NCBI GenBank assembly: GCA_950106755.1
Contig: OX467083.1
Coordinates: 1,463,501 to 1,527,500, forward strand
DNA: 64,000 nucleotides
Reading direction: 5' to 3'
DNA from: Climacium dendroides
Lineage: Eukaryota > Streptophyta > Bryopsida > Hypnales > Climaciaceae
Positions 1 through 11,737 of the stretch are shown piece after piece. The position numbers were made by a program, and so were the translations under genes. Below the pieces are notes generated by a model. The model was not told the DNA's origin. It was given only the letters and a program-made list of their open reading frames with translations, and did not search any database. Each line of letters starts with the position of its first letter. The first letter of the stretch is position 1.

Positions 1-117
1 TCTTTTCTATCCTGGCAGAGTAATACTGATACATTCAATGCCAATAATTCTCCAAGTATCGCCACTTTTAACACATTCTGATTCGATCGACACAATAGTA
101 CATCCATAAAAAGTCAC

Positions 118-1993
118 TTAAGATGATGCACTAGTGCCAAATTGCAAAGGCTGTGTAATACCAGAACGATCAACACCATTGTACATCCAGATATACCAGT
201 TGAGCGAGAACGCAATGCTTACCCTGTTCACATCATAGACATGAAAGATAAGTGTCAATGAGGGATTACTAGTAATTCCTAAATGCTCAAGTTAAAATAG
301 AAATCGCACATTGAAAGTTGACAAGCAATTATAGAAACTTTAAAAACATATTCCTAATGTTTTTTAAATCCTAAGATATGGAAGCGGACACTGTAGGCCC
401 GATGGGCACTTTGGGGTCAAAAAACATACCAGACAATGTAGGGTATCAGCAAGTAGGCAGCGATGGGTTTGACAGGAAGAAAGAGATATATTGTAACAGC
501 GATTCCCAACCACAGCATCACAATCTCCACAAGGGCGTAATCCTGAAGAGAATGGTGGAAGATGCATCAGCAAAAGTTTTTTGATAACTATCTATTTGGG
601 ATATCTAGCAAGTCTAAGAAAACATACTCTGATAAGACAACACGCTTGGTTTTGATCAAGGTAACCTGACTTACAGGACGGTGCATGCCGAAGAATATCG
701 GAGTCCACAAAAAGTTAAGGCCTAGCTGCATGATCCAAACACGTAAATGAATAAGCGAATGCCAGGATTAATGCTGTGTATGAGTTCCATGAATTGAAAT
801 CATAACCTAAGTACACAATGCGGAGGAGCATCTGCTCAAGGGCAATGACTCAAAAAATCTCGCTATTTTCCAGATAAAGCATTAAAGCATACGATACCTG
901 GATAATGTAAGCACCAAGAGGGTAGCTTTGGACGGCAAAACCTGCAAAGAATCAAGTACTACTGGTTTCAACTTCGATACTTCAGCTTCAGGGCACGTGC
1001 CGACAGGCATCATAAGGCACGAAGAGAGGTTTAACAAGAATCATATTATTCACGAAGGAAACTGCAATTAGAATCTTCTTTCTATTCAAATTCATCTCCA
1101 AAAGAGAGGGACCCACTAACCTCCTTCGTTCCATACTAGCCACGCTGCGACTCCCATCAAAGCGTAGAGAGCTGTCCACATTACAGGAAAGACCCAACCC
1201 TGCACAGCATTATTCTTGTCAACACAGCTGTCGTCCAAAACCATTACCAAGTACGAATTCTACGCATTCTTGTGGAAGAAGTTGCAGCATGCTTGACAAA
1301 AACAATCCTCCCAGCAAAACCGTCGAGTTCACGACGAATAAGAAAGTCGAGAAGAACCACAGGGACTCATGTTCCTTACCGGAGGCGTCCATGGGGCCTT
1401 ATTCAATTCCCTGTACCAATCTGCAAAATGAAGGCATCGCTCAACATTCACGAAGGAAACTGCATTTCAACGCATTTAATTCCAGTACTACAGGGCTTGT
1501 CTTCCTATCCATCCACGAGTCCTATGAAACTTCACCTCTTTTGGTTAGGCATGGCAACAGATAGGGCGATTTGGCAGAAAGACAGAAGATTCACAAACTG
1601 ATGGGCAAGAGACGGACATGGACATCACACTAATGAGCTCAAAGTGGATGCCATAAAATCCTAAAACCCTGGAAACCCTGAACTGAGCAATATCGTTTCA
1701 AAGCCTTTGAGAAAAAAGAGATATTGATTCAACACTATTTCAGACTTGTTATTGAACCAACACAAAAAAGACTTGCCAACACCTCTTCACCATTAGATTC
1801 ACTCCTACATTTTCACTACTGAAACAAGGTCAGTACCCCCACTTCAAATGACTTGGAGGATCACTCAAATAGAACATTGATACTTGAACGTACCAGAGTC
1901 TCCGCTTTGACCGAAGGCAGTGCTAATGAACGCCACCGTGAGTGGCAAGCCCACGGATACGACCAGAGCGACAATGCTCCGCACGTTCGCCAT
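118..1993 (-). CDS. TSPO: TSPO/MBR family tryptophan-rich sensory protein
   Basis: Seven exons read by eye, in transcription order: 1993-1894, 1420-1380, 1199-1121, 941-898, 725-675, 542-430, 223-118. All introns are GT-AG, phases are consistent, and the total is 177 residues, usual for this family (about 160-190). The protein opens MANVRSIVALVVSVG, a first membrane helix. Family hallmarks follow in order: WYRELNKAPWTPP, GWVFPVMWTALYALMG, LNFLWTPIFFG, and a fifth helix PYIVWVSIAFSLNWYIW. Five membrane helices are expected. TSPO proteins bind porphyrins and other hydrophobic ligands; in plants they sit in secretory membranes, are stress-induced and are degraded by autophagy (family knowledge). 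There is no N-terminal extension like that of the Arabidopsis protein. The first ATG of exon 1 is taken as the start. The next gene downstream on the same strand map (SDR, 4123-8219) has the same orientation, but there is no sign of co-regulation. Confidence 0.93.
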
Positions 1994-2121
1994 CTGTACA
2001 AGCAAAACCCCCAACAAAGCTCAAAGAAACTCACCGAAACCATTCCATACTCACTCGAAAGAGATATGTTGCGGAGCAAATGGTCTCGCAGACAATGTAA
2101 CGTTGCAGCTCTCCCTCTTCC

Positions 2122-2147
2122 TCAATCAATCAATCAATCAATCAACC
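2122..2147. repeat. (TCAA)n microsatellite upstream of TSPO
   Basis: About six tandem copies of a TCAA tetranucleotide lie roughly 130 bp upstream of the TSPO start codon, within its likely promoter or leader. The wider stretch 1994-2620 holds no other gene that I can support. Confidence 0.8.
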
Positions 2148-3460
2148 AAGAGATATCCCACATTTTCCTACCACAGCCAAAATTTCCGATTTATTGCTCC
2201 GCATCTCTTTCACAATTAAACATTTAAAGAGAACACTAATTAAGAAGACAAGAAATTGCAGATACAGAAAGACTAACCTCTGCACAGACTTCAAAAATGA
2301 GAAGAGAGGAGTGACGCCTGCTTTGCGAAACCTAGAATGCAGTGCACAGTCCAGACGAATACAATCCAAAATTTCAGAGACCCAACAATCACAAGGAATC
2401 GCACTGTGAATCATGTTTGAGCGACTGAGGGCCTTTCGGGATGCTGATCCCATTACGTGTACTTTTCTTAGTTTAGTAATGAGCTTTTAGGGTTCTAGCA
2501 AGTGGGTCTGCTTTTGACCTGGTCACCATTTCATACCGTTGAATTGTCGTTTAAAAATTCCTGGCGGATCTTGGTGGAGCTCCCATACTGTCGGCGAACT
2601 GGATGATTCTTTGTATTTAAGCTTAACCCTTGAAGGACTGGGGGTGTTTTTTAATGTTGTTATAATGGTGTTAAACAGTCAGTATTTTTAGTGCACTGTC
2701 CAAAATTGGAAACAAATACTTTTCTTTTGAACTTCAACTGTAGAAAAAATTTCAGCCCATTTGATCGCTTGATTGGAAGATTATAACATTCAAAGTGAGA
2801 ATTTTTTTTATTTTTTTTATTTTTGCAAAATAGGGCAACAAACTTTCAGCCTTCTTAAAATAGAATTTTTACTCTTGATGAATTTGCATTTCTTCACTAT
2901 TGAGTTCTAAATCTTGTTAGGTACACTCACGCAAAATTTCAGAAGCAAATATGGAGTTTAGCTTACTCTAAATCACCATGCAATGCAAGGAGGTTAAGTG
3001 AACTGGCAATATACTAGTCATTTTTTGATGATTTCTTGTATGATGAGAAAACTTTTTATTTGAAATCCAAACAGTTACAAGTTGGAAACAAAGAATTGGA
3101 ATATGTGGGAAAATTTTCAATAACTTTGACTTCACATATTGCAATAATAGGGCTTGAAGTTAGAAGAAATATGCTTTTCCTCAAAACCACCCTAACATAG
3201 CTAACAAAGTTTGATTCCTTTTAGAATAAGATTTGAAAACTAAAATTTATTTTGGAGGGGACAATTGTATGCTATATTTTATTAATTACATACTCAATAA
3301 TTTTCAAAATTCAAAGATGGTTTTAACAAGATATGCCCAAATTGCTTGTACTACCCATATTGAGTAAAACTTTTGATTTGGATATCTAATTAGAAATTTT
3401 ATTAAAATTCTTATGAAAAGGATGAATGCTCCTATCTTATACCAATTTTAAGGACATCCA

Positions 3461-4079
3461 TTAACCCCTAAAGTCCCAAAACTATTTTTCTACCAAAACC
3501 ACTCAAAACTACTTCTACTACGTTCACCTACAAAATAAATTTAAAAAAATATTTTTTAGAATCTTAGATCACATGATAAATTTTTTGTGATTTTTGACTA
3601 TGTAGGTTGAAAGATATATTAGCATTCAAAGTGAAAGAAAAAAAATTTCATCCAAGAAATTGCTATGCTTGCCCACAAAACAAGAAGTTCCATAACTTTC
3701 ACATCTCTAATCCAAATGGAATGAATCAAAGCTTTCCATTTACAAAAAAATATAATCTACAAAAAAAATATATTAAAATTTTTATTTCAATTTTTTGTGA
3801 AATTTTTTTGTTGCTCAATCTCCCCCATTTTGAGGTTATTGTGACATAACTTTTGCCCCCATGCACCAATTGAAATAAAAATTATATTACCAGAAAGCTC
3901 ATAAGTTTTTCTATCTTATGAAAAAGTTTCAGTAAAAATTGAGATCATAGGAGCCTACCCAAAATCCATTTTGTCCCTCATAGGGACAATGGAACTTTAG
4001 AGGTTAAAAATGACTTTACATGACCCTACCCAAGTTTTCAAGTGTGTCAAAATGGGACTCTTGGTCCTTAAGGGGTTAA
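3461..4079. mobile_element. Non-autonomous element with TTAA ends (piggyBac-like termini)
   Basis: A 611 bp AT-rich block is bounded by TTAA at 3461-3464 and at 4076-4079. The ends are imperfect inverted repeats: CCCCTAAAGTCCCAA on the left and, reverse-complemented, CCCCTTAAGGACCAA on the right. TTAA target duplication with a CCC-rich terminus is the piggyBac pattern. No transposase is encoded. A diverged relative starts at 53717 (TTAATCCTTGAAGAACC) and aligns from the same left boundary, which supports that boundary. A second TTAA plus CCCTTGAAGGAC at 2623 could be an older or larger left end (element 2627-4075). The element lies between TSPO and the SDR gene. Confidence 0.55.
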
Positions 4080-4122
4080 GAATCAAATGTAGGAATCAAA
4101 CTTAGGAATTGTAGTAAAAGTT

Positions 4123-7100
4123 TTACTCCGAGACACCAGCAACGTCTGCAGAGAGGCTCCAGAGCTTGGATGCCAGATCCTCATCATAAGCTTGTGGATT
4201 TGCGGCCACTTGTACAACTTTGCTGAAGAATAACCCCCTTGAAAGGTATCGAACTGGCCAATCCAATGCAGCAGCCGTTAACCCAAATATGGGCGGCGAA
4301 TTGGGCTTCGTCACCTGTATCAAGCCCACCAAGTACACTTACAATGACTGGAACCTTTCAAATCTCGAGGAAGGAACTCAGCGCATTTTTCATGAGTCAC
4401 TTGAGATATCGAGTTACTTTCAGATACCCTGCAGTAATACAGAATTCTTGGAATACATTATAATAGTAGGGTATATTCTTAAAATAATATATAGTTGAGA
4501 GCATATTTTATAGGAACGTTTTGGACACCTTGTATTAATCTTATTGGTGTTGTAGAAATGACAATATCATTACAGAAAGGATCACCCTATTTTTGTTCAC
4601 GAGTCATGTAGTGGAAATCTGGAAGTGACTTAATCATGGAGTTACAGATCCATATTCTTATATTCAGATGCTCTAAATTGCCAATTCTGCGGAAAGCCAT
4701 ATCTGTGCTGTACAAGTGCTACGAATCCGGGAATTTACACCAGGTCACAAGTTTCGGGCCCAGAATCAAACAACTTGGAGCTGCCAAACTAAGGAAGAAA
4801 CTCCACATATGATCCATATTAACTGGCAGGTGTTATAAAGAGATCAACGAGTGAGATGGTATGTAGATAGCGTACCCCGCACCACGCAAACCCTCCCCTG
4901 GCAAAGAGCCGAAATGGAGTTTTGTCATGGTCAGTTTTCAAAGGAGTGGTGGCGGCATGGTATACCGGCATTGCTCCGTCCCATGTCGGAGCAAATGCCA
5001 CCTGCCAATATTACGAATCACAATGAAGGTCTCGCACCGATAATAGCCATTCAATAACCATTCAAATAACCATTCAATGAATTTCTGGAATCCACTTGTT
5101 GTCTCATAACACCAAGCAAGGAATTACAGTACTTACTAAATGCCCGCATTGCCCACAAAGTTGTTCCAATTAGCAAATTGGCGCTAATCTCCACTAAGTT
5201 GCAATGAATTTACATTCATTTTTCCACCAGTTAAATAACCAATTTTGGACAAGTAAACTAAACGTAACCAAACCGATGTGTTGACGTGCTAAATCAGCCC
5301 GCACCAACCAAGTAGCAGTAGTTAGCTAACTTAAAAGCCTTAGACTTAGCTACCTTGTAAAAATTCAGGCACACAAAAGTCTACTTAACTTCCAAGTAGA
5401 GAATGATACTTCTTCCCAGTCACATTATTGGCGCTAATTGGTTGGTGCAGGCGGGGTCTTAAAATATTGTGATGCTATGACGTAGCGCAGCCAATTAGAG
5501 GCCCATGAAAAATCAAATGTGGTTTGTGTGATTGGCCAAGCCAGATCAGGTAATGGTTTCGTACCTTCAAAGCCCACGAAATAGGTGGCTTGCTGTATAT
5601 ACTTGTCCTCCATATGTCACTGAAGACGGCCCCTATTTCAAACACAATCTGGATTATTCTCTCACCAAAAAAATATATTGGGTACACTGTTCTCAACCTT
5701 GCACATGCACCAACTGACACCCATTCAATCATTTGTAAAATGCTCTAACTTCCAAAATCATGACTTGTTTAGTTCTAATGGTTTATGGAGTTTATGAATT
5801 TTGGACATCAACGTTTTTTTGGTTCCAGGATAAGAAAGTCTAGTTCGTAAACATCAACGCAAATTAAACACACCTCACTGGCATCACGAATATCACTGAA
5901 TTATGAGGAGAGGTTAAAAGTTGACCTGGATCCACTGCGCATGCTTGAATCCCCTTCCCTGCAAAAATGCGAATAAAAACATCAATAAACCGCCGGCAGG
6001 CATTGGGCGCACTAGACATGTACAAGCTGATCAAGCTACATCCAGGCAAGATTAAGTGAGTAGAACAATATGCGAAACACCTCAAATACCTTGCCATCGC
6101 CGTTGCAATTCAAAGGTAAACAGAAGGTTGGCAAGCTTGGACTGCGAGTACTCGCCAGCTTCGAAATCTCTGAGGAATTTCTCCTGAGTATCCACGCTGC
6201 GAACAGTAAGTGCTTTTGCTCTCGACCTCCAATGTATTCCTGACTCTGGGAAAAATATATTAAAAAATCACACAACTCTGGCATTTAGGAAGCCCCTAAG
6301 AAACGCTCGACTAAGCAGAAGGGAGAAATATTGTACCGGATCCGGGAATTTCACTCCTCGACTCATTATGGAGCTCACGTTGAGCACCTTTTCAATCACC
6401 AATCTTAATGTCAGACTCCTACATCAAGAAACCAAACTCACAAGGAAAATGATATCTTTCTTGCACCTCAGTCAAATCCAACTGGAGTGAGTTAATTCGT
6501 TCTCTTATTGTGAACAACAAAGTAACGCAGCTAAAAAAAGCAACAAAGGTAATTTTCAAGGAAGTTGAGATGTACCCTTGAGGGTGCACCTGCCACCAAG
6601 CTGTCTTCCAATAGACGAGTCAAAAGATAATGACCCAAGTGATTAACCTGCGGCACTAGCCAAAACCACAACTTAAGTCCATATTGATCCTCTCATTTTG
6701 ATGAAAGATGAACCCTAACATTTGTAAGATAGCATCTCGTAGGTTAGATACATTCTAATAGGGTTGACAATCAATGACAAATTAAAAGTAGGATTCTTCA
6801 TCATTAGTCACTGCCTTTCCAAAGTTGCATGCAGGCACGTGTCGCTTAGAATCCACTTAACAGTATCACCATTAGCCAATCCACGATGAACATACTAAGT
6901 CTCTGAATATGAAGATTAAAAATACGGTTATCTTGATATGCTCTTCCTTGAAGGACTCAATCACCATTGTCTAAAGCTGAATGCTTTGAAAGCTTTAGCC
7001 AGAAATACATCAAAGAAAATTTGTCAAAGGAACACCAAAATTGTCAAAAGGAAACAGACAGAACACATTCTCACCTTAATCAGAGCATTGATGAATTAAA

Positions 7101-8219
7101 CCATGATGGCATAAGCATGATATGCTGAGAATAATACCTGAGCAGATCCACCGACACCTTCAGCTGTATACCAGGGAGTTTTAGAATTAACGCCAGCATT
7201 GTTAATCTACAGTTCAGAGGAGCAAATAGATCATTAATAAAATTGGCCCACAAAATGCAGAGAAGCAGCAATATCCAAGCAGATGCAGAACCGTGACATA
7301 CACACTCCAATTAAACCCAATCGCAGGGTTCAAGGAGCTTACCAGGAGCTTCAGAGGTAGGTTTCGAGACTTGAAGTCAGTTGCACACTTTCGCACAGAT
7401 TCTAAGGTCCCCAAATTCAGTAACAAGACTTCTACATCGGCTCCTGGACAAGCCTGCAAATATTCAATGAATGCCAGAAATATACTAAGGTATGCTTGCA
7501 ATTGAGTGATTTTATCAAAGATAGTTCATTCCAAAGGTGTAACTGAATTCATTCCCACTATCGCTAACAGCATTGGGAACACCAACCGTAAACATACCTT
7601 AATTCATAGTGACACACTTGTAACATTCTCTTATAATATGTTAAAAAAAAAAACCCGATGGCAGCGAGGGAACACAACGTCGTACTCACCTCACGAATGT
7701 AAGATGCAGCTTCATGGCCTCGGTCAGCGCTGCGACACGCCATGAATACTTTCATGCCATCTTTGGCAAGTGAAAGAGCGGTCTCTCTGTCGCAAAAATC
7801 AACAAATCACAGAATCTGAATACAATTTTCAGCAAACGCACCTTCAAACAGCCAAAAAATTCCCAAACAAATAGAATCAAAGATTGAATTGACTTCTCTC
7901 ACAGCCTTCGCACTCACCAACGATTCCCTCCCCTACCAAAGAATCTCATCAACGTCAACAATACAAACTACTAAACCTACTCCAATCTCAACTTACAAGC
8001 CAAAATTTGCGAATGAATCATCACATTCACCTAACCCACAACACCCGTTCGAAGGGTTTCAGAGAATCTCATCTCGCTCGTTCCCTCGGGAACTATCTGA
8101 CGAAATGCAGGAAAATTATGAGATTATTGCAATGAAGTGGAAGCACAAGTGTTTTACCTTCCGATTCCGGTGTTAGATCCCGTGACTATGGCCACCTGCT
8201 TCGGATCTTTGGAGTCCAT
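4123..8219 (-). CDS. Short-chain dehydrogenase/reductase (WWOX/retinol dehydrogenase-like)
   Basis: Eleven exons in transcription order: 8219-8158, 7786-7690, 7453-7343, 7206-7138, 6647-6576, 6387-6337, 6243-6090, 5958-5926, 5632-5565, 5001-4876, 4314-4123. All are GT-AG and in phase, giving 344 residues. Classical SDR motifs are present. TGSNTGIG (residues 13-20) binds the NAD(P) dinucleotide, INNAG (91-95) follows, NVSS (140-143) holds the serine, and YSQSK (186-190) is the catalytic Tyr/Lys pair. The spacing between Ser and Tyr is long (about 43), as an inserted loop would give. AVDPGAVFSDIW and a C-terminal segment ALDWPVRYLSRGLFFSKV resemble the plant Rossmann-fold oxidoreductases near Arabidopsis AT5G53090 (from memory). 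The substrate is unknown; retinol-type names are by homology only. The ATG at 8219 is the only in-frame ATG before the TGxxxGIG motif. The start lies 601 bp from the divergent gene at 8821. Confidence 0.92.
5288..5457. repeat. Short inverted repeat in an SDR intron
   Basis: In the intron between exons 9 and 10 of the SDR gene, CCCGCACCAACCAA near 5298-5311 is mirrored by TTGGTTGGTGCAGGCGGG near 5437-5454. The roughly 170 bp spanned looks like a miniature inverted-repeat element. The motif ATTGGCGCTAAT occurs near 5180 and again near 5428. No clear target duplication was found. Confidence 0.4.
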
Positions 8220-8820
8220 CTCCACCAAATTCGAGCTCAAAAATCTTAACAAATCCCTGTTGCAACCCTAAACCCTAGAAATTCATGGGTAGCACAAGCC
8301 CCATGCACATGGCAGGTAGGAGCCGCGCGGAGCTGCTCCCCAGCACTAAAAGCAGTTCCCCGACGTTCCCTCGATGTTCCCATGGCAGTATCGCCCCCGT
8401 GGCAGAATTGGTCGTTGTTGCTTATTCCGCATTCGAATTTTCCTGCATCGGCGGGGACTGTTCTTAACGACTCTTCGCCAGTGTAAGCCCTTTCTTCTTT
8501 GATCTGGTTTTCATTAGGTGTCGAGCGACCCCTCCAATGTCGAAGTCTTTCTGATCTTTCAAATTTGGAGCGAGCCGTAGTTAGGCATTTGGTTGTAGCC
8601 CTGGTCGCTGGGGCGAACTCCTTTGTTTCTGGTTTTCGTTCCGTGTCGAGAGTTTTCTCCAATGTCATACTCTCTGAGAGCTTTCAATTTGGAGAGAAAG
8701 AGAGGCGCATTTCGGCATTTGGTTGTGACCCTGTTTTGCTGTCTTTAGCTTAACGTAGGATGAGGTTGAGCTTGCAGGTCCACCGAATCAACGTTGAGCT
8801 TGTGACAAGAGTGTAGCAGC
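8220..8820. promoter_or_regulatory. Divergent intergenic region, probable bidirectional promoter
   Basis: The 601 bp between the SDR start codon (minus) and the 484-residue gene (plus) must carry both leaders and promoters. It is more GC-rich than the intergenic deserts further right. The half next to the plus-strand gene (about 8510-8741) is an imperfect tandem duplication. Each copy contains GTGTCGAG, then CTCCAATGTC, TTCAAATTTGGAG or TTCAATTTGGAG, and GGCATTTGGTTGT. I do not see a convincing TATA box for either gene. Confidence 0.5.
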
Positions 8821-10275
8821 ATGCGGCGTCAATTATCAACCCCCATCAAGGAGAAGAAGACTCCCTTACATACACCATGTCACGTCGGTACCCCGACGCC
8901 CTCCATGCGGCGCGCCTTGGTAAAGCCGCTGGGAGAGCACAACAGGTCCCGGAGCTTCTCTCCGGCGTTGGGCTCTCTGAGTGTAAAAGACAAGCGCACT
9001 CCCGCTCGCAACTACTCGCCGGCTCTGGACTCCTTGAGCAAGCGCACCCCAGTGCGTAACCCGAAGACGATGCTCACTGGAGTTGACCTCACGCGCAGAT
9101 TCGTCGACACCGAGCACGGGGTGTGCGCGTCGCGAAGCCCGCGTGCGTCGCCATCATTCAACCGCATACACGAGGGTAGCTCGTCTTCTTTGGGTCGCAA
9201 GGGCTTAGCAGCCGCGTCTATGTCACGGCTGCGGGGAGTTGCTACACCTGCGACTACTTTGAGTCCTTCAGACTTTAGTAATGGGCACCACAGCGATGTC
9301 ACGCCATCGCCTTTGCCGTGCACGCCCGCGCGTACCCCGAAGACGATAATCACCGGCGTCGACCTCACGCGCAGATTCGCTGATACCGTGCACGGCTCGT
9401 GCTCGTCGCGAACCCCGCGTGGCTCCCCATCGCTCACCCGCGTCCAAGACAATTGCTCTTCGTCGCTCAGTCGCAAGGGCTTAGCAACGACGTCCAAGTC
9501 ACGGTTACGAGGAGTTTCTACACCTGCTGCTACTCCCACTCCTTCCGAGCTTCCGAATGATACCCACAGCGATTTCACACCATCGCCATTGCCGTGCACT
9601 TCTCCGGAGGTTCACAACCGCGGCTTCAAGGAGCTCAATTGGGAGGACGACTTACCACACGAGTGGTTCAACGCGCGCGAGATGCCTTGTTTTGAGCCTC
9701 TTCAGGGTAGCAAGACACCTGAAGCACAGCCGTCGAAGTCTCCTGAGCTTAGCAAACGCGCCATGGCGGATCCTGCAACGACAACAACAACAGGTGCAGG
9801 ACCTTCCCCACAACAGACTCCATCGCCACAACCTACAAGCTCCCCGGAGTTTCTGAAACGAGGCTCAGTGCCACCATCGTCAGGAGGATGTTTTGGCGCA
9901 GGTCCCTTGATGGGACCTGAGGGCATGCGATCTGTGAAAGACAGACGTAAGTGTAAGCCCCGTGGGATTTTGACCATTGAAGGGGAGTTTCTGTTCAGCT
10001 CGGGAAGCGCAGATTTTGAAGAAATTCAGATTGAAGAGACGATCTCTGTTCCGGCGTTGGCGTCGGTGGAGTGGATGGTTGCTGAAGGGGACTATGTGCG
10101 TGAGTCTAGTGATGCGGAGAGCCTCTCGCCAGGCTCGTTTCTTGAGGACGAGGCAAATGTTCCTGAGCCTTGGACGCTACAACAGGAAGCATCGTTTGCG
10201 TCCTTTTTAGAGGACTCGACTAGTATTCCTGGACATAGATCGTTACTACAGGAAGCGTGGTTTGCAACAGATTAG
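8821..10275 (+). CDS. Ser/Pro/Thr-rich disordered protein with internal duplication
   Basis: An uninterrupted 484-codon frame, ATG at 8821 and TAG at 10273-10275, much longer than chance in this AT-rich window. I do not recognise the family. The protein is rich in SP and TP dipeptides flanked by basic residues (HTPCH, GTPTPS, RTPARN, SRTPRGSP), typical targets of proline-directed kinases such as CDKs. Residues about 81-172 and 173-262 are a tandem duplication: both start PKT(M/I)(L/I)TGVDLTRRF and end SD(V/F)TPSPLPCT. A shorter repeat (SPALxSLS...RTP.RN) sits at about 48-80. The C-terminal third is acidic and includes KPRGILTIEGEF and a repeated EASFASFLEDS/EAWFATD tail. No membrane segment or signal peptide is seen. 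A cell-cycle or microtubule-linked role is conceivable from composition only. No intron is needed. Confidence 0.75.
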   Translation: MRRQLSTPIKEKKTPLHTPCHVGTPTPSMRRALVKPLGEHNRSRSFSPALGSLSVKDKRTPARNYSPALDSLSKRTPVRNPKTMLTGVDLTRRFVDTEHGVCASRSPRASPSFNRIHEGSSSSLGRKGLAAASMSRLRGVATPATTLSPSDFSNGHHSDVTPSPLPCTPARTPKTIITGVDLTRRFADTVHGSCSSRTPRGSPSLTRVQDNCSSSLSRKGLATTSKSRLRGVSTPAATPTPSELPNDTHSDFTPSPLPCTSPEVHNRGFKELNWEDDLPHEWFNAREMPCFEPLQGSKTPEAQPSKSPELSKRAMADPATTTTTGAGPSPQQTPSPQPTSSPEFLKRGSVPPSSGGCFGAGPLMGPEGMRSVKDRRKCKPRGILTIEGEFLFSSGSADFEEIQIEETISVPALASVEWMVAEGDYVRESSDAESLSPGSFLEDEANVPEPWTLQQEASFASFLEDSTSIPGHRSLLQEAWFATD

Positions 10276-11600
10276 GATATGATTTTGCAAAACTTGTGCA
10301 ATTTTGTTGCAAAAGTTTTGGGGGGTAGAAATACTCTTTCTTCCATTGTAAGTATATTGTTGTAAATTTATAGAAATAATGTTTACAAAATGAAATGTGT
10401 AAGCGTTTTGTAGCTTGTTGATATACCAATTTGTCTTGGAGTCTTACCTGTTAGCTGCAGGGGCGGCAGGTATCATTGCAAGTTTTGAGTTGCCAACCTG
10501 GGACTCTTTCGGCAAGGTCCGGTGAAAAGCACGGAATGGATGAGCCCCACAGGAGAAATCCTTATTGGAAATTGGACAAATGTCCTTTTATGTCCAACTT
10601 GCATTCGTAGGGTATCCTATTCTATCATCACTGGACATTGACTTGGAAGGTTCTGAATTTTTTTGAAACTTCCATAGATGGACATTTTGGATTTCTCTTG
10701 TGCCCGTGCTCCCACTTTGGAACACCTTCCAAGGACGACGGTCACAGTTCTGAGAAACGAACATGAGCTGTTGGATGAAAACGGCAGGCAAATGCGGCTT
10801 CGTATCAATGCGAACAGTGAAAATTGTGAACATTTTGCAAACTTGTGAACTTTGTAACGGTACTAGTTCACCTGAGTTTGTCAATGTTTTGTAACAATGT
10901 GGGTCTGCCTCTTTCGGGAGCTTGTCAGCAGCAACTGTCTGTTTCTGTCTCTCTGAACCTCAAGATAGTCATATAAAAGATTCATCTTGCTGGTTCCAAC
11001 CCCACCGCTGCACTTTGCAAAGGAATTACTATGAAACGAAACACATGCTTATCAAAAGTAGCTATCACCCAACATGGGACACGCAACAAGCTGGCACAAT
11101 CACCTTTGTGTGAGATTCAATGACAAATGAGAAAACACTGCAAACATGAATTCTTGTTCTTCATACCCTTGGAAGTAATGTTGCTTATAGCCAGACCCTG
11201 TCATTGGGAGGACGATGTTAGCATTGACAATACCGGTATATCCAACAGTTGAAGGAATTTTTGAAAATTAATGCAATTTCAAGAAATGGAATGGAAGAGG
11301 CCAAATGCAAGGCATGTAAATGTCATGAGCTTTGATGGATGGATGAATTCATTGATGGATGGACTAATTCATGATGAAATGTGCACTAATGTGCAAGCGA
11401 AGATTGCTTGAAAATAGTAAAATATCTTCACATGATGGATTTGTACAATGAAATTAGACAACTTTGCTTAAATGACAAGAGCATTGGAGTTAGACAATTC
11501 CTAGCTCATGACAAGAACATTACACAATGCATAGGCATGGCAGTATTATCCAACTAATAAGCAACTAAGCACCCAATGTATCATAAAGTATGATTATTAA
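10276..11600. other. Intergenic, no supportable gene
   Basis: Downstream of the 484-residue gene, 10276-10430 is AT-rich and probably its 3' untranslated region. From 10440 to 10930 composition is gene-like. A 98-codon open frame exists on the minus strand (10588-10884), but it starts at TTG and matches nothing I know. From 11100 to 11600 are short degenerate repeats such as GATGGATG. Confidence 0.5.
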
Positions 11601-11629
11601 TGTAAAGTGTTTTTTTGAAGCATGTGGAT

Positions 11630-11737
11630 CCTAAACCCTAAACCCTAAACCCTAAATCGTAAAACAAATTTCACAAATTGCCCAAAAAATTTTGATTTAC
11701 AGTTTAGGGTTAGGGTTTAGGGTTTTAGGGTTTAGGT
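11630..11737. repeat. Inverted telomere-like arrays
   Basis: Three to four CCCTAAA units at about 11632-11656 face TTTAGGG/TTAGGG units at about 11702-11737, separated by about 45 bp. TTTAGGG is the common land-plant telomere repeat, so this is an interstitial telomeric motif in head-to-head arrangement. The right-hand array is also the start of a dispersed repeat (see 11700-11990). Confidence 0.8.

Noticed and set aside
1272..1601. Plus-strand open frames in the TSPO region
   Set aside because: They overlap minus-strand TSPO exon 2 and its introns and match nothing.
9012..9599. 195-codon open frame antisense to the SP/TP-rich gene
   Set aside because: It mirrors the duplicated GC-rich coding sequence on the other strand; codon pattern and length favour the plus-strand gene.
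10588..10884. 98-codon minus-strand gene
   Set aside because: Non-ATG opening, no family match, no splice or neighbour support.
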